Assembly (NCBI RefSeq): GCF_000340215.1
Contig: NW_006921539.1
Span: 3,741,118 to 3,805,117 of the forward strand
Source: Pseudocercospora fijiensis CIRAD86
Taxonomy: Eukaryota; Ascomycota; Dothideomycetes; Mycosphaerellales; Mycosphaerellaceae
DNA length: 64,000 nucleotides
Reading direction: 5' to 3'
Shown in pieces: positions 33,690 to 46,135 of the stretch. Both the position numbers and the translations under genes were made by a program. The first letter of the stretch is position 1, and each line of letters begins with the position of its first letter. The notes under the pieces were generated by a model. The model did no database searches, was not told the DNA's origin, and saw only the letters and a list, made by a program, of their open reading frames with translations.

Positions 33690-35582
33690 TCAATCATCCT
33701 TCCCGCTCTTACCGGTCCTCGCACTTCGGCTCCGAGCAATAGCGCCATCAAAGTAGCTTGTCGCAGTAGTCCCAGGTCTTAAGTTTGCAGCCGCTTGACT
33801 AGAACCCTGCCTTCCTCTATCTTCTTCTTCTTCCTCGTCATTTCCGATCTCAAATTCATCAGTCATCTCAATGAGGTCGCCAATCCCGCCAGCACCTTTT
33901 CCAGGAGTACCGACCGATGCTCGCGCAGCTGCCACTCTCCCGGTAGGTGGATGAGCTGCTTTGGTCGCCAATCGTCTTACCCAGGATTCAATAGCGCCGC
34001 CGACATGCTCGAGATTCATGCCACCACCATGTCCATGTGGATATGCAGGTGTTTGAGCTCCCGAAGCCACAGGCGTGGGTTCTTCACTATACATTGGTAC
34101 ATCTGGGTGGTACAGAGACGCCTGATTCCGAGGCGGTGCGACATCTGGAAGGTGCTTGGCCATGAGCTTGTTGAGGCCGTCTTGCGCTGGTCCCGGAAAA
34201 CGCACATTCCTGTCCATCGTTCCAACCCCACCGGGACCTTGCAAATAGGCAGGAAAGTAGCCGTTCGTGGCATTGCTAAAACGACGCCCACCGCGCGGTC
34301 TCTGAAGACTGCTACCACGAGGCGAAGATGACGTATTTGATGCGCCGAAGATGTCCTCTGTGTTGGATCGAGATATTTCTAACGAGCTCGAAGGCGTGTC
34401 AAGGTCGGAGTACGAATTGGATTTCCGTCGTGCTGGAGGAAAGTATCCAAGTGCTCTGCGAGGTAATCGTGCTATCTCAGTAGGTTCCTTGTTGCCGGGA
34501 AGGAGCACCCACGAGTCGTGCTGCCAGTTCGGCTCGGTCTCTGTTGTCGAAGCTGCCGCAGACGTAGTCGTATGTGTTGATGTAGAGTTTGTTCGATCTC
34601 GACTCTGGCCTTTGATGCCATTCTGGTGATATGTAGTCGCGGTAGGTGTCGGTACTTCTTCGGCTTGTAGTGTTGACAGCGCTTCGCTCTCTGAGCCCAA
34701 CAAATCCATCTCTGCATCTGACACTGGCTTGCCCTTCACGGCACATGCATCGACAGGCAGTATCAGCACCTTCCGTGCTTGCGGGGAGTCGTTCGGCCAC
34801 ATGCGATTCGCTCTCCGCAGCACGTTCGCCGAAACATTGTATCGTATCGTGATTCCCGCCAAGGTGTCGTCTTTCTTGACCGGATGTAGATATACTAGCG
34901 CATCTCTATCTTCAGCTTCGCACGGTGGTGCAGAGGCAGAATTGCGGTCGTCTGACAGCCTCCGCTTGAACTTGCCCAGAGCGTCAGCGTAACTCGTCTC
35001 CTGTCCAGTCAACATATCCTTCCTCTTCTGCTCCCTGAAAGCTGCAATTTGTTCTTCGGTGGTCCCAGCGCCTATCGCGCCGGATCGGGGGTTGGATGTA
35101 GATGCTGACGGGCCCCATTGAATCGGCGGGGCGTTGGAGGGAGGTCGCAGGCGGTTCAGTCCCTTTCCCGATCTTCTCGATCGCACATTACTGTTTGAGC
35201 TATTCGAATCCAGATCGCTGCCCAGCAGATCCGAAGCTATGCCCTGCAATGCGCTCCATGAATTTCCCCATAGTCCAGACAAGGAGGTGCCCGAGTCTCC
35301 GCCTGCTCTTCTTTGTCTGCCTGGCGCAGCCGCAGCTCTGACCGGCGACCCGGCCGATGTATGTGTATCATGTCTGTGACTCTGCGGACTTGATCTTTGC
35401 GGATGCGCACGCGGTATGGGCGAGGCCGTGCGACTAGTACATGGCGACGGGACTGGCGAGGCTGTGCGGGCGGAGGAGGCATGGGTCCTGCTATCGCCGT
35501 CGTCGCTCAGGCCGGAAATGAGTCGGTTGGTACGAGGTCTCAAGGTGGATGCTGTCGCATTACTGCTAGCGCTGGCGCTCAT
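33690..35582 (-). CDS. LysM-domain protein, probably intracellular
   Basis: A single exon of 630 residues from the ATG at 35582; the frame is open further upstream but without ATG. The N-terminal ~220 residues are Ser/Pro/Arg-rich and disordered. A LysM module spans about residues 229-278 (YLHPVKKDDTLAGITIRYNVS, then VLILPVD). The remainder is low complexity with acidic (NDEEEEEDRGR) and Gly-rich parts. No signal peptide is visible, which sets it apart from secreted chitin-binding LysM effectors and fits the intracellular single-LysM proteins conserved in fungi and animals. Its ligand is unknown. Confidence 0.85.
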   Translation of the reverse strand: MSASASSNATASTLRPRTNRLISGLSDDGDSRTHASSARTASPVPSPCTSRTASPIPRAHPQRSSPQSHRHDTHTSAGSPVRAAAAPGRQRRAGGDSGTSLSGLWGNSWSALQGIASDLLGSDLDSNSSNSNVRSRRSGKGLNRLRPPSNAPPIQWGPSASTSNPRSGAIGAGTTEEQIAAFREQKRKDMLTGQETSYADALGKFKRRLSDDRNSASAPPCEAEDRDALVYLHPVKKDDTLAGITIRYNVSANVLRRANRMWPNDSPQARKVLILPVDACAVKGKPVSDAEMDLLGSESEALSTLQAEEVPTPTATTYHQNGIKGQSRDRTNSTSTHTTTSAAASTTETEPNWQHDSWVLLPGNKEPTEIARLPRRALGYFPPARRKSNSYSDLDTPSSSLEISRSNTEDIFGASNTSSSPRGSSLQRPRGGRRFSNATNGYFPAYLQGPGGVGTMDRNVRFPGPAQDGLNKLMAKHLPDVAPPRNQASLYHPDVPMYSEEPTPVASGAQTPAYPHGHGGGMNLEHVGGAIESWVRRLATKAAHPPTGRVAAARASVGTPGKGAGGIGDLIEMTDEFEIGNDEEEEEDRGRQGSSQAAANLRPGTTATSYFDGAIARSRSARTGKSGKDD

Positions 35583-36087
35583 GCTGCACTTCAATGTCCT
35601 GTGTCTTATGCATGTGGACGTCCAGGCGGCGGTGTCCGGGTAGGGTGGTCTGCTTTCCACTCAAAGAGAACAGATCAGCCTACGCATCACGCCCCACGTA
35701 GCATGCATAGATTTTGACGGAGGTCAAGTTTGCGATTCATGGAACATACAGTATCTAGATAACGTGTCCTGAGGCAGGAGCAGGCGTATCAATAGGAAGT
35801 TAGGAACAGATCCCAAGCTTCGGTTCGGCAGGGTGAACCATGACGAATGCCTGTGGCACAACCAGCCGGGGGGCACGAGCCGACCAACGTCTTCTCCTGC
35901 GACTTCTCCTTTCTTTCCACTGCATCACGACCAACTCATCGAGAGACGATGCCCGGTAACAAGGAGAAATCTGAACCTTCAATGGTAAGGGATCTGCAAT
36001 CGACCAAATGACAGTCGGACCTCGGGGCAGTCTGAAGGAGGGAAGAAGTGGCTACATGTATTCATTCCGACCGGCCTATCTACACTC

Positions 36088-38037
36088 TCAAGCATTCAGA
36101 TTCAGCGGCGACGTGCACGAAAAGCTCGTCACCTGAGGGTTCTTGAATACCTCAATCATTCCCTCAACCGCCGCGTACATTCCAAGTCCACACATCGCCA
36201 AGCTCGCAAGAAAATATATCACATGCCAAAAATTCATCGCGACTTGCCAGGGACCTCCAGAAAAGAAGCCACGAATGTAGCGTTGCATAGCAGGACCGTT
36301 TCTCAGAACTTGGCCAGTCGTCGCATCGTATCCTTCACCTTCATCGAGCCGAATCGCGTTCCTTTTCGCGTCATATGCAATAGAGAGGAAAGGCGGGATC
36401 GTATATGTCAAGTTCAGCAGAGTCGAAGCTGAGATGACCGCGACGAAGCCAAAGTAATCTGGGATTGCCGCAGCAATGATGAATGCTGTGCTCCACCAGA
36501 TAGGCACGATAGCTCCGTAAAGCATCTTGCCTTTCTTGGTGATGAGTGGCGGCGCATTGAACAGATCCATAAGGACGTTGTTGTACAGGACCTTGATGCC
36601 AATATTGCCGTAAAGCGCAGCAGCGATAAGTGCGGCCATCAGGGAGATCATATTACCAGCAGTCTGCCAGCCATACACCGATACTCCCTGGTAGCTCGGA
36701 TTGTAGCTGTATTGCCCCTGGTAGTAGTAGATGAAGCAGCCGTATACCATGTATACGGTGTAGATGAAGAATTGAGCGCCCCACATGGCTTTAAGGAAGT
36801 CGGTCGGTCGCTTCATCTCGGCCATGAATTCGACGAAGAGCTGCGGGAAGGTCAGTATCATGTCATGCAGATACACCTGTCAGATAGAGGATGCTCACCT
36901 GAACACCTGCATATGCAAGAACGCCAGACAGGAGACCATTGATTGATCCAACCAAATTTGAAGCAGGAAGACCATTATAGTGTACGATAGCAGGATAGAC
37001 GCCGTTCGCATCCGGCGTAATGCTCGCTGGATCGACAGCAGATCCGGCACTGCCTAGCACTGCAGCTGCATAATTCGGCGGACTATGGCTCACGAATCCC
37101 ATCGTCATGAAGATGACCAGCAAGTTCAGCCAGACCGCAAGATTGGCGACCAAACCAAGTTGCCGCAGCGTTCGGACTTGACCCAGAGCGAAGCCAGTGA
37201 TTACGAACAAAAGCGGACAAACGATGTAGCAAAGCCGGAACTTGGAAACCTGCGAAATGTTCTGTCCGAATTGGATTGTCACTTGGCCCAAAATCAACAA
37301 CAGACCCAGTGCTTGGATGGTGTTGGTGATATGTCGTGCAGTCACGCCCCACGTCCGAAAGGCCAGATCGCCATAGTTCTTGCACGGAAACTGGTAGCTG
37401 TCGACACCCAGAAACATTCGCCAGACCAGGTACCCGCTGTAGCCTGCGAAGAATCCGAACACTGTATACAGCGCAATTCCAGGTCCCCATCCTAACGTCC
37501 CCATCGCAAAACCTACTCCGTATGGACCAAGGATGTCTGTCGTGATCTAGAGCATCGTCAAAAAATGCAAAGAGACTCGTTTCTCTCGCAACACAAACGC
37601 ACCAAATAAAACGCCGCACCCCAACTCGCAGTCCTCAAAGCCCGACTCGCATTCGCCCACTCCTCATCACCAATCCTCATGCGATCCCACTGATTCGAAA
37701 GATTCACCTCAGGAGGATGTTTCGCCGCATCAAAATTCGGATCATCACGATGGGGAGAAGGAGCAGAATTCTGTCTCACACGACTGCTGAAAATCTCCCT
37801 CCATCGCAATTTTGGAGACTCGAGGTCTTTTTCTTCGGCTCGGGTCTTTTGCGCGTAGTAGTGGTATTCTTCGAATGTTACGGCTGAGTCGTGGAGTTTG
37901 CGGTCTTGGGGGCGGATGAAGGTTGGTTGGATGATTTGGGTGGGTGAGAAGGGAGGGATGGGGATGGGAATGGGATCGCTGTTGCTGGGGGAGGTGTGGA
38001 TCTTTTCGTCAGTGAATGCGTTGATATTTTCCGCCAT
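36088..38037 (-). CDS. Amino-acid transporter, AAAP (Aa_trans) family
   Basis: Exons 38037-37603, 37546-36899 and 36840-36088 (introns of 56 and 58 bp, both between codons) give 611 residues. AAAP proteins are proton- or sodium-coupled amino-acid permeases with about 11 membrane segments. A ~140-residue polar cytoplasmic N-terminus with Pro/Ile repeats precedes membrane segments starting at WGAAFYL. GPYGVGFAMGTLGWGPGI is the first conserved block and LFVEFMAEMKRP is a family signature at the second junction. The sequence resembles the fungal neutral amino-acid permease group (mtr-like). Substrate range cannot be read from sequence. The plasma membrane is likely. Confidence 0.88.
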
Positions 38038-39013
38038 CCTGCCTGTCCTGTCCTGTCAGACAACTTGGGTCTGAGTTCTGAGTTTACAGTACAAGGACTG
38101 GAAAGGTTGGAGTAGCCGGAGCAGGGACTTATTAACTGCACTCTTCAAAGACCGTGCTTGTACCGCTGACAGCCGCTCTTCAGCCGTCCAGCTCTCATAC
38201 GAATGCGTGCATCAGGTCCGTATTACGTCGCAATGGAAGCGTGGGTGATTATTGTTGCCGAGGAGCCGAGCAGGGTGGAACAAGCATTAGTCTGTTTGGT
38301 CAAGCTTTTGCCAAGCGAGTAGGCATGGTCCGGGAAGGAATCTACCCTACTCCTTGATGTGCCACGCACTTCTCGCGTGTTGTGTCTTCTTCTTGCGTGG
38401 ACTAGGTATGAAGACCTTGTTGAACCTACCTCCCGCTCGGCATGATGGAATCAATGAGGAGATCTGAAGAGCTGGGCCATGTCAAATGGTCGACAAGCTG
38501 ATGCTGTCTGAGCCTTTGACGACTGTACTGCCTTGGTGGCACGCTGACACTCGAGCTCCCGCCGGACGGTATGCCTTCCCTCGAAATGCACTTCCACACC
38601 TAAGCGCTGGCAATTGGAAGCATGGGATCGTTGACATGACATCCGGGCTTTTCGGCCGCGTGCAAAAGACACCGGTCATGGTGCCGCGGTGTCCTTCGAA
38701 GGCCTCTTGGGGGAGTAGGGAGAACTGCAATAATGCAACCGCATAGAAGGCGGTCACTTTTGCGCCGCTCCTCCAGCGATAATTACTGTTTGAACGCATT
38801 CATGCCACAGCAAAAGCATCAAGCTCGTGCTGTGAGCTGTTTGCAGAACATCTCAATGTGCAGCAAGGTCGAATGGAAAACGAGAGCAATTCGGTAATTC
38901 TGGAAGGTCGAAGCGCCTCCATCAACACCCCAGTGACCCACCCCACTTCGGACGAGCTACCACGCAAGATAACCTGCTGCATCTTCACAAACCTGAGTGC
39001 GATTCATCTCACA
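38038..39013. other. Intergenic region, 1 kb
   Basis: A divergent promoter between the transporter and the dehydrogenase. No gene or repeat is recognised. Confidence 0.5.
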
Positions 39014-39899
39014 ATGGCATACTCCTCAAGGTTGGCAATCATCGCTGGAGGCATAGGTAAGTTGTACTTCACCAGGGAATCACAATTCTTACCCTCTTGC
39101 AGGTGGTCTTGGCACAGAGACGGGCAAACTTCTTCGATCCAATGGCGCTAAGCTGGCTTTACTTTATGCTCCCTTCGAGAAATCGAGAGTTGATCCCACG
39201 ATAGAATCAGCATATGGAGCCAATGCAGACGATGTGAAGGCCTACGAATGCGATATCACAATTGCCACCTCGGTTCACTCCGCTTTCGCCGCCATCGCTA
39301 AAGATGATGCCGCATTTTCCTGGCTCTTGGTGAATGCAGCAGGCTATGTAAACCTGCAGCCCTTGGAGTCTTTCCCGGAAGATGATGTCTACAAGCACTA
39401 CATGATCAATCTCTACGGGCCAACTTTGACTGGCAAAGCGTTTGCCAACGCTTATGTTGCAGCAGCCAAAAAGGCTGGAGATTCTGCGCCCGGCGGAAGA
39501 ATAGTCAATATCGCGTCGCAGGCGGCACATGTAGCACTTCATCATCATGGACCGTACTGCGCGAGCAAGGCTGGGTTGATTGGGTTGACCAGATGCATGG
39601 CGTCTGAGTGGGGTCCCAGAGGCATTACTGCAAACTCCATCTCACCCGGACCTGTGATGACTGAGCTCGGGAAGAAAGCATGGGGTGACGAGAAATTGAG
39701 AGAAGAGTACCAAAAGGCTGTGCCTAGTGGCAAGGTGAGGAGTTGCGTGTCCTTTACACTTGACTCGCTTACTAACCAAATTTCTTAGTTTGCCGAACCA
39801 TTTGAGGTTGCAAGGATTGTCGACTTCCTGGCACGAGACGAGGCCTTGAACATCAATGGAGATGATGTGCGACTAGACGGTGGCTTTACAGTAAGATAG
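39014..39899 (+). CDS. Short-chain dehydrogenase/reductase (SDR)
   Basis: Exons 39014-39056, 39103-39734 and 39789-39899 (introns of 46 and 54 bp) give 261 residues, typical for classical SDRs. Splicing the first intron completes the NAD(P)-binding glycine motif AGGIGGLG at the N-terminus. Other landmarks are NAAG, the catalytic Ser in NIASQAA, the YCASK active site (YxxxK) and SPGPVMTELGKKAW. The C-terminus ends INGDDVRLDGGFTVR as in FabG-like enzymes. It is a soluble oxidoreductase of unknown substrate. An upstream ATG in the same frame exists, but the SDR fold starts naturally at 39014. Confidence 0.9.
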
Positions 39900-40010
39900 C
39901 AACAATGCGAGAGACTGACATTATCTTCGCCAGCGCCTTTATGGTCGCCGTTCTTCGGTCTTAGCGAAACTTTAACTTGGAAGCTCACGATGCTGGTAAT
40001 CAAATTCATT

Positions 40011-40080
40011 GTGGAGCTTCGAAGGCTTCGAGCATGTCCTCATAGTGGAGCTTCTTCGAGGGCTTCGACTATGTCCTCAG
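40011..40080. repeat. ~34-bp direct duplication
   Basis: GTGGAGCTTC begins at 40011 and again at 40045, each followed by near-identical sequence ending in ATGTCCTCA. It lies just upstream of the arrestin-like gene, within its presumed promoter or 5' leader. Confidence 0.75.
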
Positions 40081-40165
40081 TAGTGAGCTGTCGTCTTCGG
40101 GAAATAAATATTGCAGACCATTGTTGACAACGGAATCACAACCTTTACACAGAATAAATCAAAAT

Positions 40166-41449
40166 ATGACGAAGCTCAAGCCAGGAAGCCTGCAGGCTGA
40201 GATATGTCTCGATAATGCAACGCAACTGTATTGTGGCCCGGACGATGCAGTCTCTGGAAAAATCATCTTGCGATACCATGCTTACAGAAATTTGCTCCGG
40301 CGAGAGGAGCCAGAATCAACCGCAGATCTCTTCGGACCGATCGAGCTTGACATTATTATGCGCGGATGTATAGATCTTAGAATACGCACTCAACAGGGAA
40401 TCTGGGCGACAGTTTCGAAGGATCTATTCAGCTATCGACACAGTCTACACACCGGACCTTTTCGAGCAAAAGCCGGGCAAATGCACTGCTTTCCATTTTC
40501 CGTCAACGCTCTTCAGCCACCAGCAGGCTTTCCACCGACTTTTCAACTAAAATTCTACAACCACCCATACAACATTGAAATGGCAGTAAAGCAAGAGCTC
40601 ACAGCGGAAATCAGACTACCCGGAATCAAAATCAGAGCTACGGGTCCTGGCTTGAAAGACATCAACTATGTCCCACCCCCTGCACCGGCCCCCTCGCAAC
40701 AACTCCAAAGAATATTCTACCGACAACGCGTCGCAATTCAAAGCCGAAACCTCCTCCGAGAGAGCGAACGCGCACACGGATTATCGCGGTGGTACAAACA
40801 CCACATCGAACGCCGACCCTACCCCACCCTCCCCTTCGACGTCCTCTGCAGCTCCCGACAATCCCACATCCACACCGGCCAAAACCTCGAATTCGACCTC
40901 ATCCTCAACCCAACTTCCATCGACTCCATCACAACAACCACCCCCATAACCCTAAAATCCTTCACCGTCCATCTCCTAGCCATAACGAAAATCGACTCCC
41001 TCACCCTTCGAAGCTGCTGCTCAAATTTCTTCCAAGATATCCGCGTCGTGCAAATTTTAGAAAGGCCCTCTTCTTTCCCGTTGACTTTCCCTGCACAACT
41101 TCGTCACCACAAAACGAGGATTGCTTTGGGCCCTGTTGCGGAACATATGCCTGCTTTCCAGCATGCGAAAGTCGAGAGGAAATATGAGTTTCGTGTGAAG
41201 TTGGTGTTTCAAGTCGCGGGGAAGGTTTCGGAGGTGAAGTTTTTGATTCCTGTGAAGATTTTGGAGCCGCGAGTGGGTTTGGGGGGTGGTGATGCGAGAG
41301 GGTATAATGAGATAGGGGATCAGGAGGATGACTTTTTGGAGGAGGAGGATGATGAGGATTTGGAGGAGCCGTTACCGATGTATAGGAAGGGTCTGCCGGA
41401 GGGCGAGGTGATGTTGCCTGGGTATTTGGAGAGGGAGGAGGGGGTGTGA
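40166..41449 (+). CDS. Arrestin-like protein
   Basis: A single exon of 427 residues from the ATG at 40166; the frame extends upstream without ATG. The N-terminal domain begins LQAEICLDNATQLYCGPDDAVSGKIIL, typical of fungal arrestin-N folds, followed by beta-rich sequence and a second arrestin-C-like half (IHTGQNLEFDLIL). Alpha-arrestins in fungi act as adaptors between plasma-membrane transporters and the Rsp5 ubiquitin ligase, driving endocytosis. The acidic tail (DDFLEEEDDEDLEEP) is followed by LPMY and LPGY, weak PY-like motifs. No canonical PPxY is seen, so ligase binding is uncertain. An amino-acid permease lies 2 kb away, which may be coincidence. Confidence 0.75.
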   Translation: MTKLKPGSLQAEICLDNATQLYCGPDDAVSGKIILRYHAYRNLLRREEPESTADLFGPIELDIIMRGCIDLRIRTQQGIWATVSKDLFSYRHSLHTGPFRAKAGQMHCFPFSVNALQPPAGFPPTFQLKFYNHPYNIEMAVKQELTAEIRLPGIKIRATGPGLKDINYVPPPAPAPSQQLQRIFYRQRVAIQSRNLLRESERAHGLSRWYKHHIERRPYPTLPFDVLCSSRQSHIHTGQNLEFDLILNPTSIDSITTTTPITLKSFTVHLLAITKIDSLTLRSCCSNFFQDIRVVQILERPSSFPLTFPAQLRHHKTRIALGPVAEHMPAFQHAKVERKYEFRVKLVFQVAGKVSEVKFLIPVKILEPRVGLGGGDARGYNEIGDQEDDFLEEEDDEDLEEPLPMYRKGLPEGEVMLPGYLEREEGV

Positions 41450-44400
41450 ATGGGATGGGGAGTTATGGGTGGGAGTTTTTGTTTTGATGCGTGGGATTGA
41501 GGAGTTGTGAAAGTATGGAAAGCTGGCTCTAGTACTCTTTTCGCTCGTGTGTAGTTCTCCATGTATACCAAGCTAATCGTCAACCATTACTTGGGAAGAA
41601 GTAGTGCGCGGAAGAGAAATGGTTGCGTGAGTCTATCGAAATGTAGTGATCAATAATATAACAACTCAACAAAAGTTGGGGCCCCTTTAGGCTTAGTGCG
41701 GCTTAAAACGGGACAACGGCGGCCTCTAATTGGTGGACGCGAGGAACGTTAATACCTTAGCGATTCGGAAAGGCGTAGACGTCGCAGTATATACCGCGAC
41801 GAGCTATAACTTCGATAGTAGTCTCGAAAAGGGCGTCTTCGTCGTATACACCTTATCCGGCGGTATTTACTCGAAGCGGTATACTCGATCGCGCTAGTAG
41901 CCCTATAGGAAGCGTAATTTAGTACGTGCGACCGGTACCGAGGCCCTACTATCGCGAGCTCCGCTATCGGGGTCTTATAAATGCGATACTATCGACCCTC
42001 TTAGTCGCTATCGTAGCTCTATCGACCTCTATAGCCTTCGAGAAGCTATACGAAATTATAGTATCCTTCGCTCGCGAGTCCTAAGGAAGGCGCGCGTCGC
42101 GTATATAACTATAGCAGCCGCGTATAACGCGCCTATATCCGGAGATATAACGACTTTAGTAGGCGCGCGGTTATTAATTACTACTATAATAACCTAATAT
42201 CGCGATCGACTATTATAGACTCTACTAGAACCGACCTCGATCTAACTCCCCTAGCCGCCGGATACTTATTCGCATCGTACCGGTATAGATCTAACGAGGG
42301 CCCGCTACTAACTACCTATCGTAGTCTCTCGAGGCCTACTATAATACTCGCGAAGACGTACGCTTAAGATTAAGGTCTTAAAGGGTCCGAGGTATAGAAA
42401 GCTATAGTAAGTAGTATAGTAGCGGTCGTACCCCGATATAGCGGCTAACAATTCTAGTACGAGGAGGTTTACGGTACTCGGTAGGACTTACCGCAAGAGT
42501 CGGTAGTTTTCTTTACGAAGATATAGCAAGACTCGCTACTACTTAGCCTACTATAGAGGATTCTCGATCTACGGCGGTTCGGCTTGTTTCCTTCGTTTAG
42601 TATCGTCCCTCGGAAGCTAGACCTTAGGCAGATATTCGAATCGTAGCTAGTAGAAGGATCGACTATCGCGAAGCCTCTTAAGGTGTTTTATATCGCTACT
42701 AGCCTTTTCTATAACGACGTCGCCGATAAGGCGGCTATAAAGGTCCTTAAGATCTAGTATTAATTCGATACGATATCCGGCTATAGTATTAGCGTCGCCT
42801 TGCTCTCGGAGAGTACTACTCGCGATTAGGAACGGACGGTATAGCTCCCGGCCCTATTTAGCGACAAGTACGCTAAGATAACCTACTTCTTAAACTATTT
42901 CCGGCTCCTCCGTAATAGTATAGGCTTCGACTAGGTAGCGACGCGGAGTTGTCTCTTAACTATATATAGCGCTCCCGTCCGGCGAAAGCCTTTATTATTA
43001 TTATTCGGTCTCGCCCCGCTAGAGGAGTATCGTAGCGAGTCGAGCGTTATAATAAACTAAGGCGCGGGCAATCGTAGTACCGAGCGTAAGGGAGAATATA
43101 GTATTTAGGGAGGTTGCGGAAGGAAATCTACGATAATCTTAGTGCATTTATTGTGATTTTTAGCGTACTATCTACTTAATAGACATCTTTTTATATCCCT
43201 CGATACGATATAAATTTATAGCTCTAGAAGACATATCTTACCGGATTATACCGCTAGAGGCAGACGACGCGCTCCTTCGCCTTAACTCGAGTCCTTAACG
43301 ACTTCGTTTATATTAACACCTCCCTAGCGACGATACCGACGTTATAGTAGTAGGATCTAAGCTAGAGTAGTAAGCGTAAGGTCGAGTGTTTATCGTCGCG
43401 TCGCGAGAGGCCGTTATTATTGTCGCGGGTCGCTTTATATCGTCGCTTTACATCGTCGCTTTACATCTATTAGCTAGTATAGGCTTAGCGCGCGGCGACG
43501 GTTACGTATATAAATAGTAATATTGCGGCGTTGCGCGTCGTCTAAATATTACTACTATAATAACTAATATAGCGACTACTTCTACGTAGCTATATCTACC
43601 TCCTTCTAGTTATCGATATTACTAGTAGCGACCTCGATAAAGGCGCCCCTCCTATACGGTCTTAGCTGCTATAGCCCTCCCTAATAGTAAGTCTCTAGCG
43701 TATCGGTCGCCGTACGCTACCTTCGCTAATATCGAGCTATAGAGATAGACGTTCTACGTAGTATACCGTAGCGAGCCTTTTAATATTAGGAATTAAATCG
43801 CGCTATAGCCGAGATTAAGCACCCCTGCGCTTCTATACGACTTCGCTAACTACTCGCTATAGGCCGGGCCCCGGTATATTAAGAAGCGCTATAAGACATA
43901 TATAAGCTAGTTACTAAGGAGGTATTGCGCCGTATATGCGAGAACCGTAATATAGACAAGAATAACGGCTTCTCTCCTAAACCTCCGTACTACGGCGTTA
44001 TAGATTACCGGCTGTCTAGGCATATATCGAGATTAGTATCTCTAGTTATAAATAAGATCTACTAGCGGACGGAGTCTCGGGACGAAGAATGCGTAGTACG
44101 TGTTCTCGTATATCGTCTAGTATATAGTAGTAGAAAGCTAACTCCTATAGATCTCTATACCTAAGTAGTCGTAGGACAAGTACCTAGATAGTAACTTTAA
44201 CGTTGTTACTACTTAGGCGCAACGGGAAGAGCAAATAGAAGGGTCTATCGTCTACGTTAATCTATATACGAATACTAATAGGCTCGACGAACTCGACGAG
44301 TTCGAGCCGAGACTATACCTCTAAAAGTCTAACTCGCTGTTTCCTCGGCATTGTCGCTAGGTATATCCGTCGCGTACCCTAAGAATATAGCGCTTTTGCT

Positions 44401-45365
44401 AACCGGTTCTAGATCGAATTCGCGTAGATAAAGCTTGCTACTATATAGCCGTTCGGTATAGATCGCTTCGTCGTCGTTCCTCTACGCGCGTATTCTACTA
44501 TAACGAGCCGAACGGATAGTACCTTCGTATAGAGGGTCCTAGTTAGGTGCGACCTACGGTTATTAGAGGAAATCTGTCTTCCTAGCGCTATCGATGCTTT
44601 ACTACAATATAACTAACCCTTCGACTTCCCGCGAAACGATAGCCGTATTAAATACTACGACTTCTTCGACGTAGAGGTAGGAAGGGACTTCGATATAAAA
44701 AGGAGGCTACAGTTAGTATAGAATACGGCTAATTTCGGTTATACTTAAATCGATACGGACGACGCGATAGTAATCCTCGATATAAGGCGTAGGAATAGAG
44801 AGTTTTATCGTCTAGAGATATATACGGGAACGGGAGAGTAGTACGTTTCCTTAGGACTGCTATAAGTACGGTGCTCGCGCCCTAGAGACAGACGCTATCG
44901 TAACTTAGAAAGAAGGCGGAGGAGCCTAAGCACGGTATCGTAGGTAGAGCAATCTATCTCCTTTAGTCTATAAACTTTCCGTACTTATTATCGTCTCTAG
45001 GCCGTAATTTGCCCTTATACGACGTCTTCGATAGCGTAGCGGCGCGTAGGGTGCATTTAAAGCTATATCTCGTTCTTGCTACGCGTAAAGATAATACGCT
45101 CTCTAAATAGACGGCGGTACCGGACAAGTTAGAGGCCCTAGATAGACCGACACGTTTAGTTTTAGTCTCTATCTCGTCTTAGTATAGATAAGAAAGCACG
45201 TACCTTAGAAGGCTAGGGGTTTTTTTTTATATATATAAAGTTCTAGTATCCCTAAAATACGCGGGCGCTCCCGCTTAGCGCGGCAGCTCCCGGATACGGG
45301 GAAAATTACGTATAGGAACTCTAGAATTCGCGGCTATAGCCGGCCGCCTTATGCGAGCGTAAAAG

Positions 45366-45432
45366 GATAGCTAATAGAGGATTCGAACCTCTAATGCTAA
45401 AAGTTATACCCTCGCTAGTCGCTACCCCGTAT
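45366..45432 (-). pseudogene. tRNA-like relic
   Basis: On the minus strand there is a perfect T-arm (AGAGG stem, TTCGAAT loop, CCTCT) preceded by a possible anticodon arm with a 7-base loop GTATAAC whose stem has RIP-like mismatches. No matching 5' acceptor strand is found. A second copy of the anticodon-arm region lies inverted at about 45690-45716, where one more stem pair is kept. A third T-arm-like piece is near 45540-45560, ending with the same ATTAGCTA acceptor-like sequence. This is a degraded tRNA or tRNA-derived SINE rather than a working tRNA. Confidence 0.4.
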
Positions 45433-45855
45433 CTCTATAAGGACTACAAGCGAATAACTCTTACTATCTAGAACCGATCTAATTAGCTAGAGGGTTACAG
45501 AATATAGATAATTGTATAGATTAAAAAAAAAAGATATAGCTAATAAAGGAATTAAACCCCCTGTCCGGACGATCTAGCAGATCGTAGATCGCCTTATACT
45601 AATTTTACCGTATCCTTAAAGGTACGGTCGGCTAATATATTCGAGCGAATATAGTTCGGCATCTCGCTAACTAGGGCTAGCTTTAAATAACTAGCGAGGG
45701 TATAACCTTTAGGACTACCTAATTAGCTAGAAGTCTCTATTTACGTAGCAGCTATAAGCGTCCCCGCTCGCTTAGCTCCGGTTATATATTATAAAGCCGC
45801 TCCTATCCGACCTCGCCTTTCTTCGCTATAAGAGTATATATAGTATCGGTAGAGA

Positions 45856-46135
45856 GTAAATAGAGGATTAGCGGAGACGACGCGAGGAGCGGGCGAGGTT
45901 TAGAAGAGGGACTCCCTTTTTGCCGTTAGGATAGCGCGGATCGATACGTCTTACTAGCATTTCGCGACGACGAAAGCGTAGGTAGTAAATAGAGGACCGG
46001 CGGAGACGATACGAGGAGCGGGCGAGGTTTAGGAGAGGGACTCCCTTTTCGCCGTTAGGATAGCGCGGATCGATGCGTCTTACTAGCATTTCGCGACGCC
46101 GAAAGAGTAGGGAGTAAATAGAGGATTAGCGGCGT
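45856..46135. repeat. 129-bp tandem repeat, two full copies plus a partial third
   Basis: Units beginning GTAAATAGAGGA start at 45856, 45985 and 46114; the third diverges after about 22 bases. Because 129 is divisible by three, the minus strand keeps an open frame across both copies, giving a 43-residue repeat (MLVRRIDPRYPNG-type start). Confidence 0.9.
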
